Part shown: piece by piece, positions 25,215-33,505 of the stretch
Layout of the letters: each line of letters begins with the position of its first letter
How positions within the stretch are numbered: the first letter of the stretch is position 1
From: Ohtaekwangia sp036568665
GTDB lineage: Bacteria > Bacteroidota > Bacteroidia > Cytophagales > Cyclobacteriaceae
Direction: 5' to 3'
Length of the DNA: 35,408 nucleotides
Assembly (NCBI RefSeq): GCF_036568665.1
Contig: NZ_DATCSD010000414.1
Location: 1-35,408, forward strand
Made by a program: the position numbers and the translations under genes
Notes under the pieces: generated by a model
What the model was told of the DNA's origin: nothing
The model's input: the letters and a program-made list of their open reading frames with translations, nothing else
Database searches by the model: none

Positions 25215-27368
25215 CTATTTTGACTCTATAACCGCCACATCCCATGCCTTTAGTGTCAGCGGCTTTCCTTTTTGAATCGGCAGGTTGGTGAGCAGGTTAA
25301 TACCATCAGTGTATTGGTAAGAAAACGACTGTTCAACCGCTGAGAAATTATAATAGAAGTGAAGATTCTTCCCGCTGTTGCTTATACCATGCTTTACCTT
25401 TATTCGATCCGGCAGCGCGTGATCAGCAAGAAGACTTCGCTCACCCAACACGGATGCCAGTATACTTTTTATGATACTTTCGGAAGGTATAGTTCCAAAG
25501 TATGTCATCGCGCCTTTGCCGCTGTTATTTGTTACTATAGCCGGATATACTCCGAAAAAAGGATGATCATAAAATGCGAGCGGTCTGGCCGTGGTCGTTT
25601 GCAAAAACTCCGCCCATTGCTCGGTATAATTCTGATCTTTCACCTGGAACGGATCACCTTTTAATGGAACAGGCGAACGCAAGTTTGAAAACTCCTGGTA
25701 TGTAAACCCTGCCACGTCAGCAAGACCGCCAGGCATTGTCTGATAGCGCACCGCTGAGTATTCGTCACAAAAACCACTCTTTACAGTGGCAATAAGATGC
25801 CCGCCATTTTTAACGTATGCATGAAGCCTGTTTAACATCGAATCACTGGCTATATATAGCGATGGCACGATCAGCACATCGTAGCGACTCAGATCTTCCG
25901 TGTTATCAAAGACAAAATCTACTTCAACATTGAGATCGTACAAGGCTTTATAAAACCTGGCGAGTATCTTTTGATATGCACCATCGGCATCCCAGGGTCC
26001 GGTTTCAGGACCTTTGAAGTTGTTATCAAAGCGTTGAAGGTTAAGCGCAATATCCGAGTCTTCGCTGAAAAGAATTGCTACTTTATTATTCTTCGTAATG
26101 TTCACCAGCTTTTTGCCGAGCCTTTCACGCTCGCGACCGATACTGCTTATCTCTCTATATATTCTTCCGGGCTTCAGATCATGCGGAAGAATACCTCTCC
26201 AGTATTGCTCTATACCATTGTGTAACGAGTGCCAATGCCAATATGAAACCAGGTTGGCACCTGAACCTATATGAGCATAGTAATTTAGTCTGAGCTGTCC
26301 ATCGTAAGGAGGAAACTGTTCTTTTGAATTCCAGCCGATCGAAGCAGCGTTGGTTTCCGGAACCAGGTAATTTTTTCTTTTTAAGGAACGCGTAAAGTCG
26401 CCCTGCATGGCAATGCGCACCCCATCGGACTTATCCTGATCGTAGTGGTATATATTTACACCGGCATAATCAAGTATAGCGGAAATAGCTTTCTGATCTA
26501 AGTCACCGCGAAGTGCCCCGGCAAAATCGTGCATCACAAATTGAGAAGGTCCTTTATACGTTCTCACAATAGCCGCCTGCCACGATAGGAAGTCCGTTAC
26601 GGTTACACGCTGATAGCGTGACCACTCCAATCTATATCCGGGATGATTGAATCCGCTGGCCGGGTGTAATTCATCCCAATTGTTGATGGCCTGTCCCCAA
26701 TAGTTGAGTCCCCATACTTTATTTACCTTGTCAACAGTCTCAAATTTTCTCTTTAGATACTCTATATATTTTACGTGGTTATCCCGCGCGTCCGGCCACT
26801 TGGAGTGCGTCTCATTGTCAATCTGGTAGCCGATCACTGCCGGATGTGTTTTATAGTGCTCTACAATTTTTTTTATAATCCGTTGACTATAGTACAGGTA
26901 TATAGGATTAGTGAGGTCTACATTTTGCCGGATTCCATATTTAAGTCGCTGCCCGTTCTCCTGCATAGCCGTTATCTCGGGATACTTTTGGTATAACCAT
27001 ACGGGAATGGAATAGGTAGGTGTACCCATTATTACTTTAATACCAGCCTTGTGCATGGCATTTACCACTCTGTCTATCCATGCAAACTCAAACTCTCCGT
27101 CACGCGGCTCCCATAACTGCCAGGTAGACTCCCCTAACCGAACGTAGTTAATGCCGGCTTCTTTCATTAACCGAACGTCTTCTTCAAGTCGCTCGTAGGG
27201 CATATACTCGTGGTAGTAGGCCACTCCAAATAAGATCTCATCAAATGCATAAGGCTGTGCGCGGGTTATCAAACTGCTGGCCATACAAATCAAAAGAAGC
27301 AATCCGATTACGCAATTTTTGAAACATGTCGTAAGCGTCACCCGGGCGTCTAACAAAGTAGTGATCAT
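25215..27368 (-). CDS. GH42 beta-galactosidase, exported
   Basis: The frame is open from 27452, but the start at 27368 (M29 of that frame) puts a proper signal peptide at the N-terminus (CVIGLLLLICMASSLITRAQ), while the upstream 28 residues are polar and prolines-rich. The GH42 barrel begins ILFGVAYYHEYMPYERLEEDV. Counted from the 27452 start, acid/base E214 lies in YQIDNETH and nucleophile E366 in LVPETNAASIGW. A trimerisation-type domain (FSEDSDIALNLQ) and a C-terminal beta domain follow. GH42 enzymes cleave beta-galactosides from short oligosaccharides; most are cytoplasmic, so an exported form is notable. It leads the minus-strand group, behind a 466-nt intergenic region that shares sequence words with the susC upstream region. 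Confidence 0.9.
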   Translation of the reverse strand: MITTLLDARVTLTTCFKNCVIGLLLLICMASSLITRAQPYAFDEILFGVAYYHEYMPYERLEEDVRLMKEAGINYVRLGESTWQLWEPRDGEFEFAWIDRVVNAMHKAGIKVIMGTPTYSIPVWLYQKYPEITAMQENGQRLKYGIRQNVDLTNPIYLYYSQRIIKKIVEHYKTHPAVIGYQIDNETHSKWPDARDNHVKYIEYLKRKFETVDKVNKVWGLNYWGQAINNWDELHPASGFNHPGYRLEWSRYQRVTVTDFLSWQAAIVRTYKGPSQFVMHDFAGALRGDLDQKAISAILDYAGVNIYHYDQDKSDGVRIAMQGDFTRSLKRKNYLVPETNAASIGWNSKEQFPPYDGQLRLNYYAHIGSGANLVSYWHWHSLHNGIEQYWRGILPHDLKPGRIYREISSIGRERERLGKKLVNITKNNKVAILFSEDSDIALNLQRFDNNFKGPETGPWDADGAYQKILARFYKALYDLNVEVDFVFDNTEDLSRYDVLIVPSLYIASDSMLNRLHAYVKNGGHLIATVKSGFCDEYSAVRYQTMPGGLADVAGFTYQEFSNLRSPVPLKGDPFQVKDQNYTEQWAEFLQTTTARPLAFYDHPFFGVYPAIVTNNSGKGAMTYFGTIPSESIIKSILASVLGERSLLADHALPDRIKVKHGISNSGKNLHFYYNFSAVEQSFSYQYTDGINLLTNLPIQKGKPLTLKAWDVAVIESK

Positions 27369-27834
27369 GTCAATCAGTATAGCTTTAGGTAATCCCTGTT
27401 GTTTTTTGGGAGGGGAAAGTAAAGTGTTCCGGGACTTACAGACGGGTTCCAAAGATCGCAGATTAGGTCACCAATAGTCTCCGTTGTGTAAAACGGTACA
27501 TTTCAGATAAAACACTTGTAAGATTTATACCTTATGCGCGGCAACCATGTATAATGATAAAGCGAATGCCGTGGTATATGAAGGATATCCTGTCAACATC
27601 CGTCACTGGCATATCACCGAGCGGAGTAATATTTAAGACGTTTTAGTTAGTAAGAAACAATGATCTCAGAAAGGTGCATGAATCGTCTCGAAAGAAATTA
27701 TTCTGTATCCGCCAACTTTTTTGTATCCCTGCATTTTTTTGTATTGGCTTCGAGGGTCTCGATGTTTGCAAGGTATTCTATAAATCCACAGCAAAGCGGA
27801 TTTAGGCAGTATCCATCATGCTAACATTGAAAAG
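27369..27834. promoter_or_regulatory. Divergent regulatory region between GH42 and the CHASE3/GAF gene
   Basis: About 466 bases lie between two divergent genes, so at least two promoters are expected. It contains AGACGTTTTAG (27636-27646) and TGAATCGTCTCGAA (27679-27692), which match words in the candidate susC operator. These lie about 270-325 nt upstream of the GH42 start and 145-200 nt upstream of the plus-strand gene. I see no convincing gene inside. Confidence 0.5.
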
Positions 27835-29349
27835 ATGCAACGAATCAATCTGAAGAAAAATCTGATCAAAGTATTATTGATCTTATTGACGGCATTGCTT
27901 ATCGCCAATTGCGTATTAACGTTTCTCAATGGTAATACGATTGTAGAGAATAATGTCCTGCGGGAGCGGACAGAACAAATAAAACGGAATACAGAACACA
28001 TCATTGGCGACATTGTTCACGGTGCCGATCTGGCGGTGCGCGGTTATGCACTGACAAAAAGCGACAAACTCTCTGAGCCCCTCAGGATCGCCATGGTATA
28101 TAAAGACTCTTTGTTTATAGGACTAAAGCGTCAACTCGGTGCTCAGGAATATGACACGTCAAGCCTGCATGAAATTAGGACAGCCGTTGACGACTATCTG
28201 GCCTTTTCAAACGAGATGATCGAACTGGCACGTCAAGACAGCATGCAGAAATTTACCGCTATATTAAATGAAGACCGTGGATATGATTTATGGAAAAAAT
28301 ATATGGCGTTCAGAGAACCCCTGTTTACGTATGAAGACACACTCAATAAAGAAGCCGAAAACCGTTATATAGCCGCGCTCGGTGACAACAGACTCATTGT
28401 TATTGTGTTGTTACTTATTGGTGTACCCACCATGATCTATATAATAAAACGCCTGAGCCGGGACGAAAAACGGCTTACAGCATTGCTCCTTAATCTTGAC
28501 CAACAGAACCGCCAGTATATATTTGATAATGGCTCTTCGCTGGACGTGAATGACATTGACCATGTTATTGAGAATTCGATTCAGAATTTCAAGAAAGCCA
28601 ATACGTTTATCACCAATATAGCGAACGGAAACTATAGCGTTGAGTGGGAAACACTTCATGACGGGAATCGTTCGTTGAATGAAAGTAATCTGGCAGGAAA
28701 CCTCATTCGGATGAAAAATCATTTAAATGAGAGTAAACTCAGCAATGAGAAGCGCGAATGGGGTGTATCGGGGTTGGCAGAGCTGATGACGTTAATCCAA
28801 AATCAACGCGACATTAAAGAGCTTAGTAGCAGTGTTGTTAAATATATAGTGCGCTATACAAAATCAAATCAAGCCTGCATGTTTGTAGTACCCGTAGAAC
28901 AAGACTGTAATAACGATTATCTGCAGTTGGTGGCGTGCTATGCCTGGGACAGAAAGCGTTATGTAAACATGAAGATGCAAAAGCGCGAAGGACTTATCGG
29001 ACAATGCTGGCATGAGGCTGAACCTATACTCCTCACAAACGTACCGGAAGATTACATACAAATTTCGTCAGGCCTGGGTGATGCATCGCCCCGGAGCGTC
29101 TATATTACGCCGATAAAAATGAATAACGTAGTGTATGGTGTTCTCGAACTGGCATCCTTCAGCAGGTTTGAAGAACACGAAATCGACTTTATCAACAAAG
29201 CATGTGAAAGTATAGCAGCCTGTATTTTTGCCGTGAAAATGACTGAGCGAACAGATATACTGTTGTCTCAATATACGAGTCAAATCAAATCGCTGCAATC
29301 AGAACTAAAAATGCTTAAAGAGTTAAATCAGTCGCTGGTGGAAGTATAA
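27835..29349 (+). CDS. Membrane sensor-like protein with CHASE3-like and GAF domains, no kinase
   Basis: A 504-residue inner-membrane protein. Membrane helices at about 10-30 and 186-204 flank a helical extracytoplasmic region (about 31-185) that looks like CHASE3 (TEQIKRNTEHIIGDIVHGADLAVRGYALT). A HAMP-like linker (205-300, with NITNIANGNYSVEW-type sequence) leads to a GAF domain (about 315-468: GREGLIGQ-like KREGLIGQCW, then VYGVLELASF) and a short C-terminal coiled coil (471-500). In related Cytophagales proteins the coiled coil usually runs into a histidine kinase; here the protein simply stops. It is the only sensor-like gene on the plus strand beside the PUL. Whether it takes part in regulation is unknown; it could signal through a partner kinase. 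Confidence 0.8.
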   Translation: MQRINLKKNLIKVLLILLTALLIANCVLTFLNGNTIVENNVLRERTEQIKRNTEHIIGDIVHGADLAVRGYALTKSDKLSEPLRIAMVYKDSLFIGLKRQLGAQEYDTSSLHEIRTAVDDYLAFSNEMIELARQDSMQKFTAILNEDRGYDLWKKYMAFREPLFTYEDTLNKEAENRYIAALGDNRLIVIVLLLIGVPTMIYIIKRLSRDEKRLTALLLNLDQQNRQYIFDNGSSLDVNDIDHVIENSIQNFKKANTFITNIANGNYSVEWETLHDGNRSLNESNLAGNLIRMKNHLNESKLSNEKREWGVSGLAELMTLIQNQRDIKELSSSVVKYIVRYTKSNQACMFVVPVEQDCNNDYLQLVACYAWDRKRYVNMKMQKREGLIGQCWHEAEPILLTNVPEDYIQISSGLGDASPRSVYITPIKMNNVVYGVLELASFSRFEEHEIDFINKACESIAACIFAVKMTERTDILLSQYTSQIKSLQSELKMLKELNQSLVEV

Positions 29350-29677
29350 CAAACTATCCTTTAAAGGATCCACAAAGAATCGTCCTGAGTACTGTACTAG
29401 CATTCCATAACAAACAATCGGGCACCGCAGTGTCCATGTTATATATATGCGACTATGCTCCTGCGCAGAAGCTTGGCTGCTGCGCAGCGCATGTATACCG
29501 ATACTTTTTAATGCCCTCTTTGAGATTTTAGCGTACCACCCCTCCCCTTCGAAATACGCTACCTTTCGCGATGCTCGATTCTATATTTAAGAATGCGGCA
29601 TCGCTTTTTTTATTACTTCAGCATAATTCATGATCACATTACAATTTATAAACACCCATTACATTTAATTAAACTAT
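29350..29677. other. Intergenic region before the second GH29
   Basis: This 328-base gap separates the GAF protein stop from the GH29 start, both plus strand. It has two copies of the self-complementary octamer CTGCGCAG (29461-29468 and 29480-29487), which can fold into a stem with an 11-nt loop; a T-run follows about 17 nt later (29505-29509), a possible weak terminator. TTTTAGCGT (29526-29534) also occurs inside the candidate susC operator (12936-12944). TATATTTA near 29582-29589 is one base off the Bacteroidota -7 consensus. No gene is evident. Confidence 0.45.
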
Positions 29678-31009
29678 ATGAACGACTCAGCAATCAGGTT
29701 ACTGAAAAAGATAGGCTGCACAATTTCACTTACATTGATCGTGTACACACAAATTTTCAGTCAGGTTATCGATTCAACATTATTATTGCCAGACAAGGAC
29801 ATGCAGTGGTGGAAAGATGCCAAGTTCGGTCTCTTTATTCACTATGGATTATATGCTGTACACGGCAGAGGTGAATGGGCAATGTTCAGCGAGTATATGA
29901 ATATCAGTGAATACGAAAAACTCAGAGATAAATTCAACTATAAACAGGATGCGCCAAAACATTGGGTGGAAATTGCGCAGAAAGCAGGCTGTGAGTATAT
30001 GGTTGTTACAACGCGTCACCATGATGGATTCAGTTTGTTCGACACCGGATTTGGCGACTATGATGCTGTGAACAGCGCGGCCGGACGAGACGTTATAAAA
30101 GATTACGCAGATGCCGCGCATGGTGCAGGAATGAAAATGGGATTTTATTACTCTCCGTTAGACTGGCGATACCCGGGCTTCTTCTTCCCGGAGATGTATC
30201 GCGCCAGTGCCGAGGAAATGAAAAAGCAGACGTACACGCAGGTAAAAGAGTTACTCACGAATTATGGCAAAGTAGATATACTGTGGTATGATGGCGGAGA
30301 AGATTTCTGGCTTGGTCATGGCGGAATTGTTTGGGAAGGCGGGCAATGGAAAACAAGACGACCTGATAAACCTTATACCGGGAGTTTTAGTTGGGAGCCG
30401 GTGAAGCTTAATACGATGGTAAGAAAATTACAGCCACAGGTTGTTATCAGCGAACGCAGCGGATGGATGGGTGACTTCGTGACAAGAGAAAACTCGTTCG
30501 GTAAAAAGCCCAACAGGCCGTGGGAGTTTTGTACAAATCTCGGAGGAAGTGCGTGGGGCTGGACACCCCAGGCGAAGGACCAGGTACTGTCGGCCGACAG
30601 CGCAACTCAACTACTTGTAAAAGTTGTATGCATGGGCGGCAATCTTCTTCTTAATGTTGGTCCGATGGCTACTGGCGAGATCGAAGAAATACAAGCACAA
30701 AGACTTGAAGAGATTGGAACATTTTTGAAAAAGAATGGCGAAAGTATATATGGTACAACCGGTGGTGTTTATGATGATGCCTGGGGAGGAACCACCCTTA
30801 CGGAGAAAGCCATTTATGTACATATACTGAAAGCCCCGGTGGATGGAAAAATAAGTATACCGGCTCACAACAAAAAAATTGCTTCGGCTGTCATACTTAA
30901 TACCAAAGAAAAAATCAGGTTCAAACAAACCACTAACGGCATTGAACTATTAGATTTACCAGCAACCCAAAAGGTTGCAGATACTATTATTAAAGTAAGC
31001 CTTAAGTAA
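29678..31009 (+). CDS. GH29 alpha-L-fucosidase (second copy)
   Basis: A 443-residue exported enzyme (signal peptide about 1-29, ending IFSQ). GH29 signatures are KFGLFIHYGLYAV (49-61), TTRHHDGFSLFDT (111-123), FYYSPLDWRYP, and the nucleophile region VDILWYDGGEDFW with D205. Near the C-terminus are GGNLLLNVGPMATGEI and the short C-terminal beta domain. It belongs to the shorter GH29 group with HYGLYAV, clearly different from the first copy, so the two may act on different fucose linkages or different L-sugars such as alpha-L-galactose. It is followed 121 nt later by the GH36 gene. Confidence 0.94.
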   Translation: MNDSAIRLLKKIGCTISLTLIVYTQIFSQVIDSTLLLPDKDMQWWKDAKFGLFIHYGLYAVHGRGEWAMFSEYMNISEYEKLRDKFNYKQDAPKHWVEIAQKAGCEYMVVTTRHHDGFSLFDTGFGDYDAVNSAAGRDVIKDYADAAHGAGMKMGFYYSPLDWRYPGFFFPEMYRASAEEMKKQTYTQVKELLTNYGKVDILWYDGGEDFWLGHGGIVWEGGQWKTRRPDKPYTGSFSWEPVKLNTMVRKLQPQVVISERSGWMGDFVTRENSFGKKPNRPWEFCTNLGGSAWGWTPQAKDQVLSADSATQLLVKVVCMGGNLLLNVGPMATGEIEEIQAQRLEEIGTFLKKNGESIYGTTGGVYDDAWGGTTLTEKAIYVHILKAPVDGKISIPAHNKKIASAVILNTKEKIRFKQTTNGIELLDLPATQKVADTIIKVSLK

Positions 31010-31130
31010 AAAGGAAGATCGATAATAGGGCCCGAGACATTTCTATATTCTTATTAACGAGATATAGTGCATTATGCCTTGTTGCAATCTATATTCGTAA
31101 AATTATCGGATTACCAAGTATACAACTGAA

Positions 31131-33341
31131 ATGACTTCTTCTTCTAAAAAACACAGCGTACTCGCACGACTGTTCTTTTTCTGTTTTGCTTTGGCAGGGA
31201 CATCGTCCCGCGCGCAGCTTGTTACTATACCTGTTGAGACACATAGTAATGCCCTCGTGTTGCAGGCTGATGAAAAAAAGAATTTCAATATTGTATACTT
31301 CGGTGAAAAACTGCAGAATAGCAGTGAATATATAAATGCTCCCCGGGTATACCGGCAAACCGGAGACTATACTGATCTGCTTCACGCTTCTTATGCACCT
31401 TCAGGCTCCAGAAATTTAACAGAGCCTGCCATCACCGTTATTCATGCCGATGGCAATACTTCGCTTGACCTGCGCTATATAAGCCACAAGGTTGAAAAAG
31501 TGAGCGACAACATTTCAGTACTCAGCGTAGTGTTGAAAGACCCGGTATATGATTTCCAGGTGGTGCAATACTTCAAGACATATTTCGCTGAAGATGTAAT
31601 TGAGCAGTGGAGTGTTATCTCACACCAGGAGAAAAAAGATGTAACGCTGCAAAAGTATGCATCGGGTATTGTACACATGACAGCCGGAAGTTACTGGCTT
31701 ACACAATACCACGGTGACTGGGCCAAAGAGATGCAGCCCGAAGTCTCAAAGATTACACACGGTATAAAAACGCTTGATTCAAAATTAGGAACCCGAGCCA
31801 ACTTGTTTCAACCCTCTGTATTTATGGTATCGCTCGATAAACCGGCAACGGAGGATGAAGGTACTGTGCTGTATGGTGGTCTGGAGTGGAGCGGTAATTT
31901 CAGGGTTGACATGGAGCTTGATCCGCAGGACAATCTTCGCATCATCGCAGGCATCAATAATTTTGCTTCGCCCTATATATTAAAACCAAAGGAAGAATTC
32001 AGAACACCGGCTTTCCTGTACCTGTTGTCTCATCATGGTAAAGGAGAAGCAAGTCGCAAGATGCATGCATGGGCTCGTAAGTATAAATTACTCGATGGCG
32101 AGGGCAATCGATTAACGTTGCTCAACAACTGGGAAGCAACCTATTTTGATTTCAACGAGCAGAAACTTTTCAAGCTGCTGAAAGATACCAAAGAACTTGG
32201 TGTTGATCTCTTCCTGTTAGATGATGGATGGTTTGCCAATAAATATCCGCGCAATGGCGACACGGCCGGTCTCGGTGATTGGGATGAGAACAAATCAAAA
32301 CTACCAAACGGTATAGCATCGCTGGTGAAAGAAGCTAAGAACAACCAGGTTAAGTTCGGTATATGGATTGAACCGGAAATGGTAAATCCAAAGAGCGAAC
32401 TATATGAGAAGCATCCGGAGTGGGTAATCAAACAACCCCAAAGAGAAGAACATTATTTTCGTAATCAGTTGGTGTTGGACCTGACCAATGCCGCTGTACA
32501 GGATTTTGTTTTTAAAGTAGTGGATGATCTGTTCGTAAAAAATCCGGAGTTAGCCTATATCAAATGGGACTGCAACGCGGTGATCTTTAATGCATACTCC
32601 GCTTCATTAAAAAATCAGACACACCTGTACGTTGATTATGTAAGAGGACTATATAAAGTATTGGAAAGAATCCGTGCCAAATATCCGAAAGTACCGATGA
32701 TGCTTTGTTCAGGCGGTGGTGGTCGTGTAGACTATGCAGCATTGCAATACTTCACCGAGTTCTGGCCGAGTGATAATACCGACCCGCTCGAACGCATCTA
32801 TATACAATGGGAGTATTCACATTTCTACCCGGCTATAGCAACATCCAACCACGTAACCGAGTGGGGCAAGCAACCCCTGAAGTTCAGAGTAGATGTAGCG
32901 ATGATGGGTAAACTGGGCTTCGATATAGTAGTACATGATCTGCCGGAGAAAGATCTGAAGTTCTGCCAGGAAGCTATACAAAATTATAATGCGCTCAAGT
33001 CTGTAATCTGGCAGGGCGATCTGTATCGTTTAGCTGATCCGAAAGAGCAAAGTATAGCATCGTTACTATATGTGCAGAGCGACAAACGCAAGGCTGTGCT
33101 GTTCAATTACCTGGTGAAGAATCGCTATGGAGAAGGCAGTATACTTCCTGTAAAACTGAAAGGTCTGGACGCAACCAAACGCTATAAAATACGGGAGACG
33201 AATCTATATCCCGGCACACAATCGTCCATCAATCCGGAGCAGATTTATTCCGGAGATTTCCTGATGAAAGTTGGTTTTAATCCCGATGTTAACAATGGGA
33301 GAAAAAGCGTAGTGCTGGTAATCGAAGAAGTCGCCAGGTAA
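31131..33341 (+). CDS. GH36 alpha-galactosidase
   Basis: A 736-residue exported enzyme (signal peptide about 1-28, SRAQ). It has the large N-terminal beta-supersandwich (about 30-315), a barrel starting LLNNWEATYFDFNE (330-343), then FLLDDGWF, WIEPEMVNP, the nucleophile D480 in YIKWDCN and the acid/base D548 in FWPSDNTDPLER, with the SGGGGRVDYA loop between. These are diagnostic for GH36 group I enzymes, which hydrolyse alpha-1,6-galactosides. The length agrees with the family (about 720). It is convergent with the TonB-receptor gene, and a strong terminator lies just after its stop. Confidence 0.95.
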   Translation: MTSSSKKHSVLARLFFFCFALAGTSSRAQLVTIPVETHSNALVLQADEKKNFNIVYFGEKLQNSSEYINAPRVYRQTGDYTDLLHASYAPSGSRNLTEPAITVIHADGNTSLDLRYISHKVEKVSDNISVLSVVLKDPVYDFQVVQYFKTYFAEDVIEQWSVISHQEKKDVTLQKYASGIVHMTAGSYWLTQYHGDWAKEMQPEVSKITHGIKTLDSKLGTRANLFQPSVFMVSLDKPATEDEGTVLYGGLEWSGNFRVDMELDPQDNLRIIAGINNFASPYILKPKEEFRTPAFLYLLSHHGKGEASRKMHAWARKYKLLDGEGNRLTLLNNWEATYFDFNEQKLFKLLKDTKELGVDLFLLDDGWFANKYPRNGDTAGLGDWDENKSKLPNGIASLVKEAKNNQVKFGIWIEPEMVNPKSELYEKHPEWVIKQPQREEHYFRNQLVLDLTNAAVQDFVFKVVDDLFVKNPELAYIKWDCNAVIFNAYSASLKNQTHLYVDYVRGLYKVLERIRAKYPKVPMMLCSGGGGRVDYAALQYFTEFWPSDNTDPLERIYIQWEYSHFYPAIATSNHVTEWGKQPLKFRVDVAMMGKLGFDIVVHDLPEKDLKFCQEAIQNYNALKSVIWQGDLYRLADPKEQSIASLLYVQSDKRKAVLFNYLVKNRYGEGSILPVKLKGLDATKRYKIRETNLYPGTQSSINPEQIYSGDFLMKVGFNPDVNNGRKSVVLVIEEVAR

Positions 33342-33354
33342 AAGCAAAAAAATG

Positions 33355-33390
33355 CAGACATAGTATACTTGCCACGGTATACTATATCTG
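33355..33390 (-). terminator. Intrinsic terminator between convergent genes
   Basis: The arms 33355-33368 and 33377-33390 (CAGACATAGTATAC and GTATACTATATCTG) pair over 14 positions with one mismatch around the loop TTGCCACG. On the minus strand the stem is followed by CATTTTTTTGC, a typical T-run, so it should end transcripts coming from the TonB-receptor side. It lies just 14 nt after the GH36 stop and could also work in that direction. Confidence 0.75.
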
Positions 33391-33453
33391 CTTATAGGTT
33401 GACAGGCTTCTGGCAAATTTGTTACTGCATATACTACTCGCAGGGAATTTTCA

Positions 33454-33468
33454 TGATAATGATTATCA
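33454..33468. promoter_or_regulatory. Fur-box-like palindrome
   Basis: TGATAATGATTATCA matches the 7-1-7 Fur consensus (TGATAATnATTATCA) at every position, and the symmetry extends one more base each side (33453-33469). It lies 38 nt downstream of the TonB-receptor stop, in the gap before the convergent GH36 gene, with the terminator at 33355-33390 beyond it. A single-base centre cannot form an RNA hairpin, so a DNA-binding site is the likely meaning. No annotated gene starts downstream of it. Confidence 0.55.
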
Positions 33469-33505
33469 TCACGGTTACTTCCCATATGAGCATTTCCGCC
33501 ACTTC

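Noticed and set aside
25215..27452. GH42 start at 27452
   Set aside because: The first 28 residues are polar and not conserved-looking; starting at 27368 places the signal peptide near the N-terminus.
29461..29487. Paired CTGCGCAG octamers as a firm terminator
   Set aside because: The stem can form, but the T-run is about 17 nt away, so it is only mentioned as a weak possibility in the gap entry.
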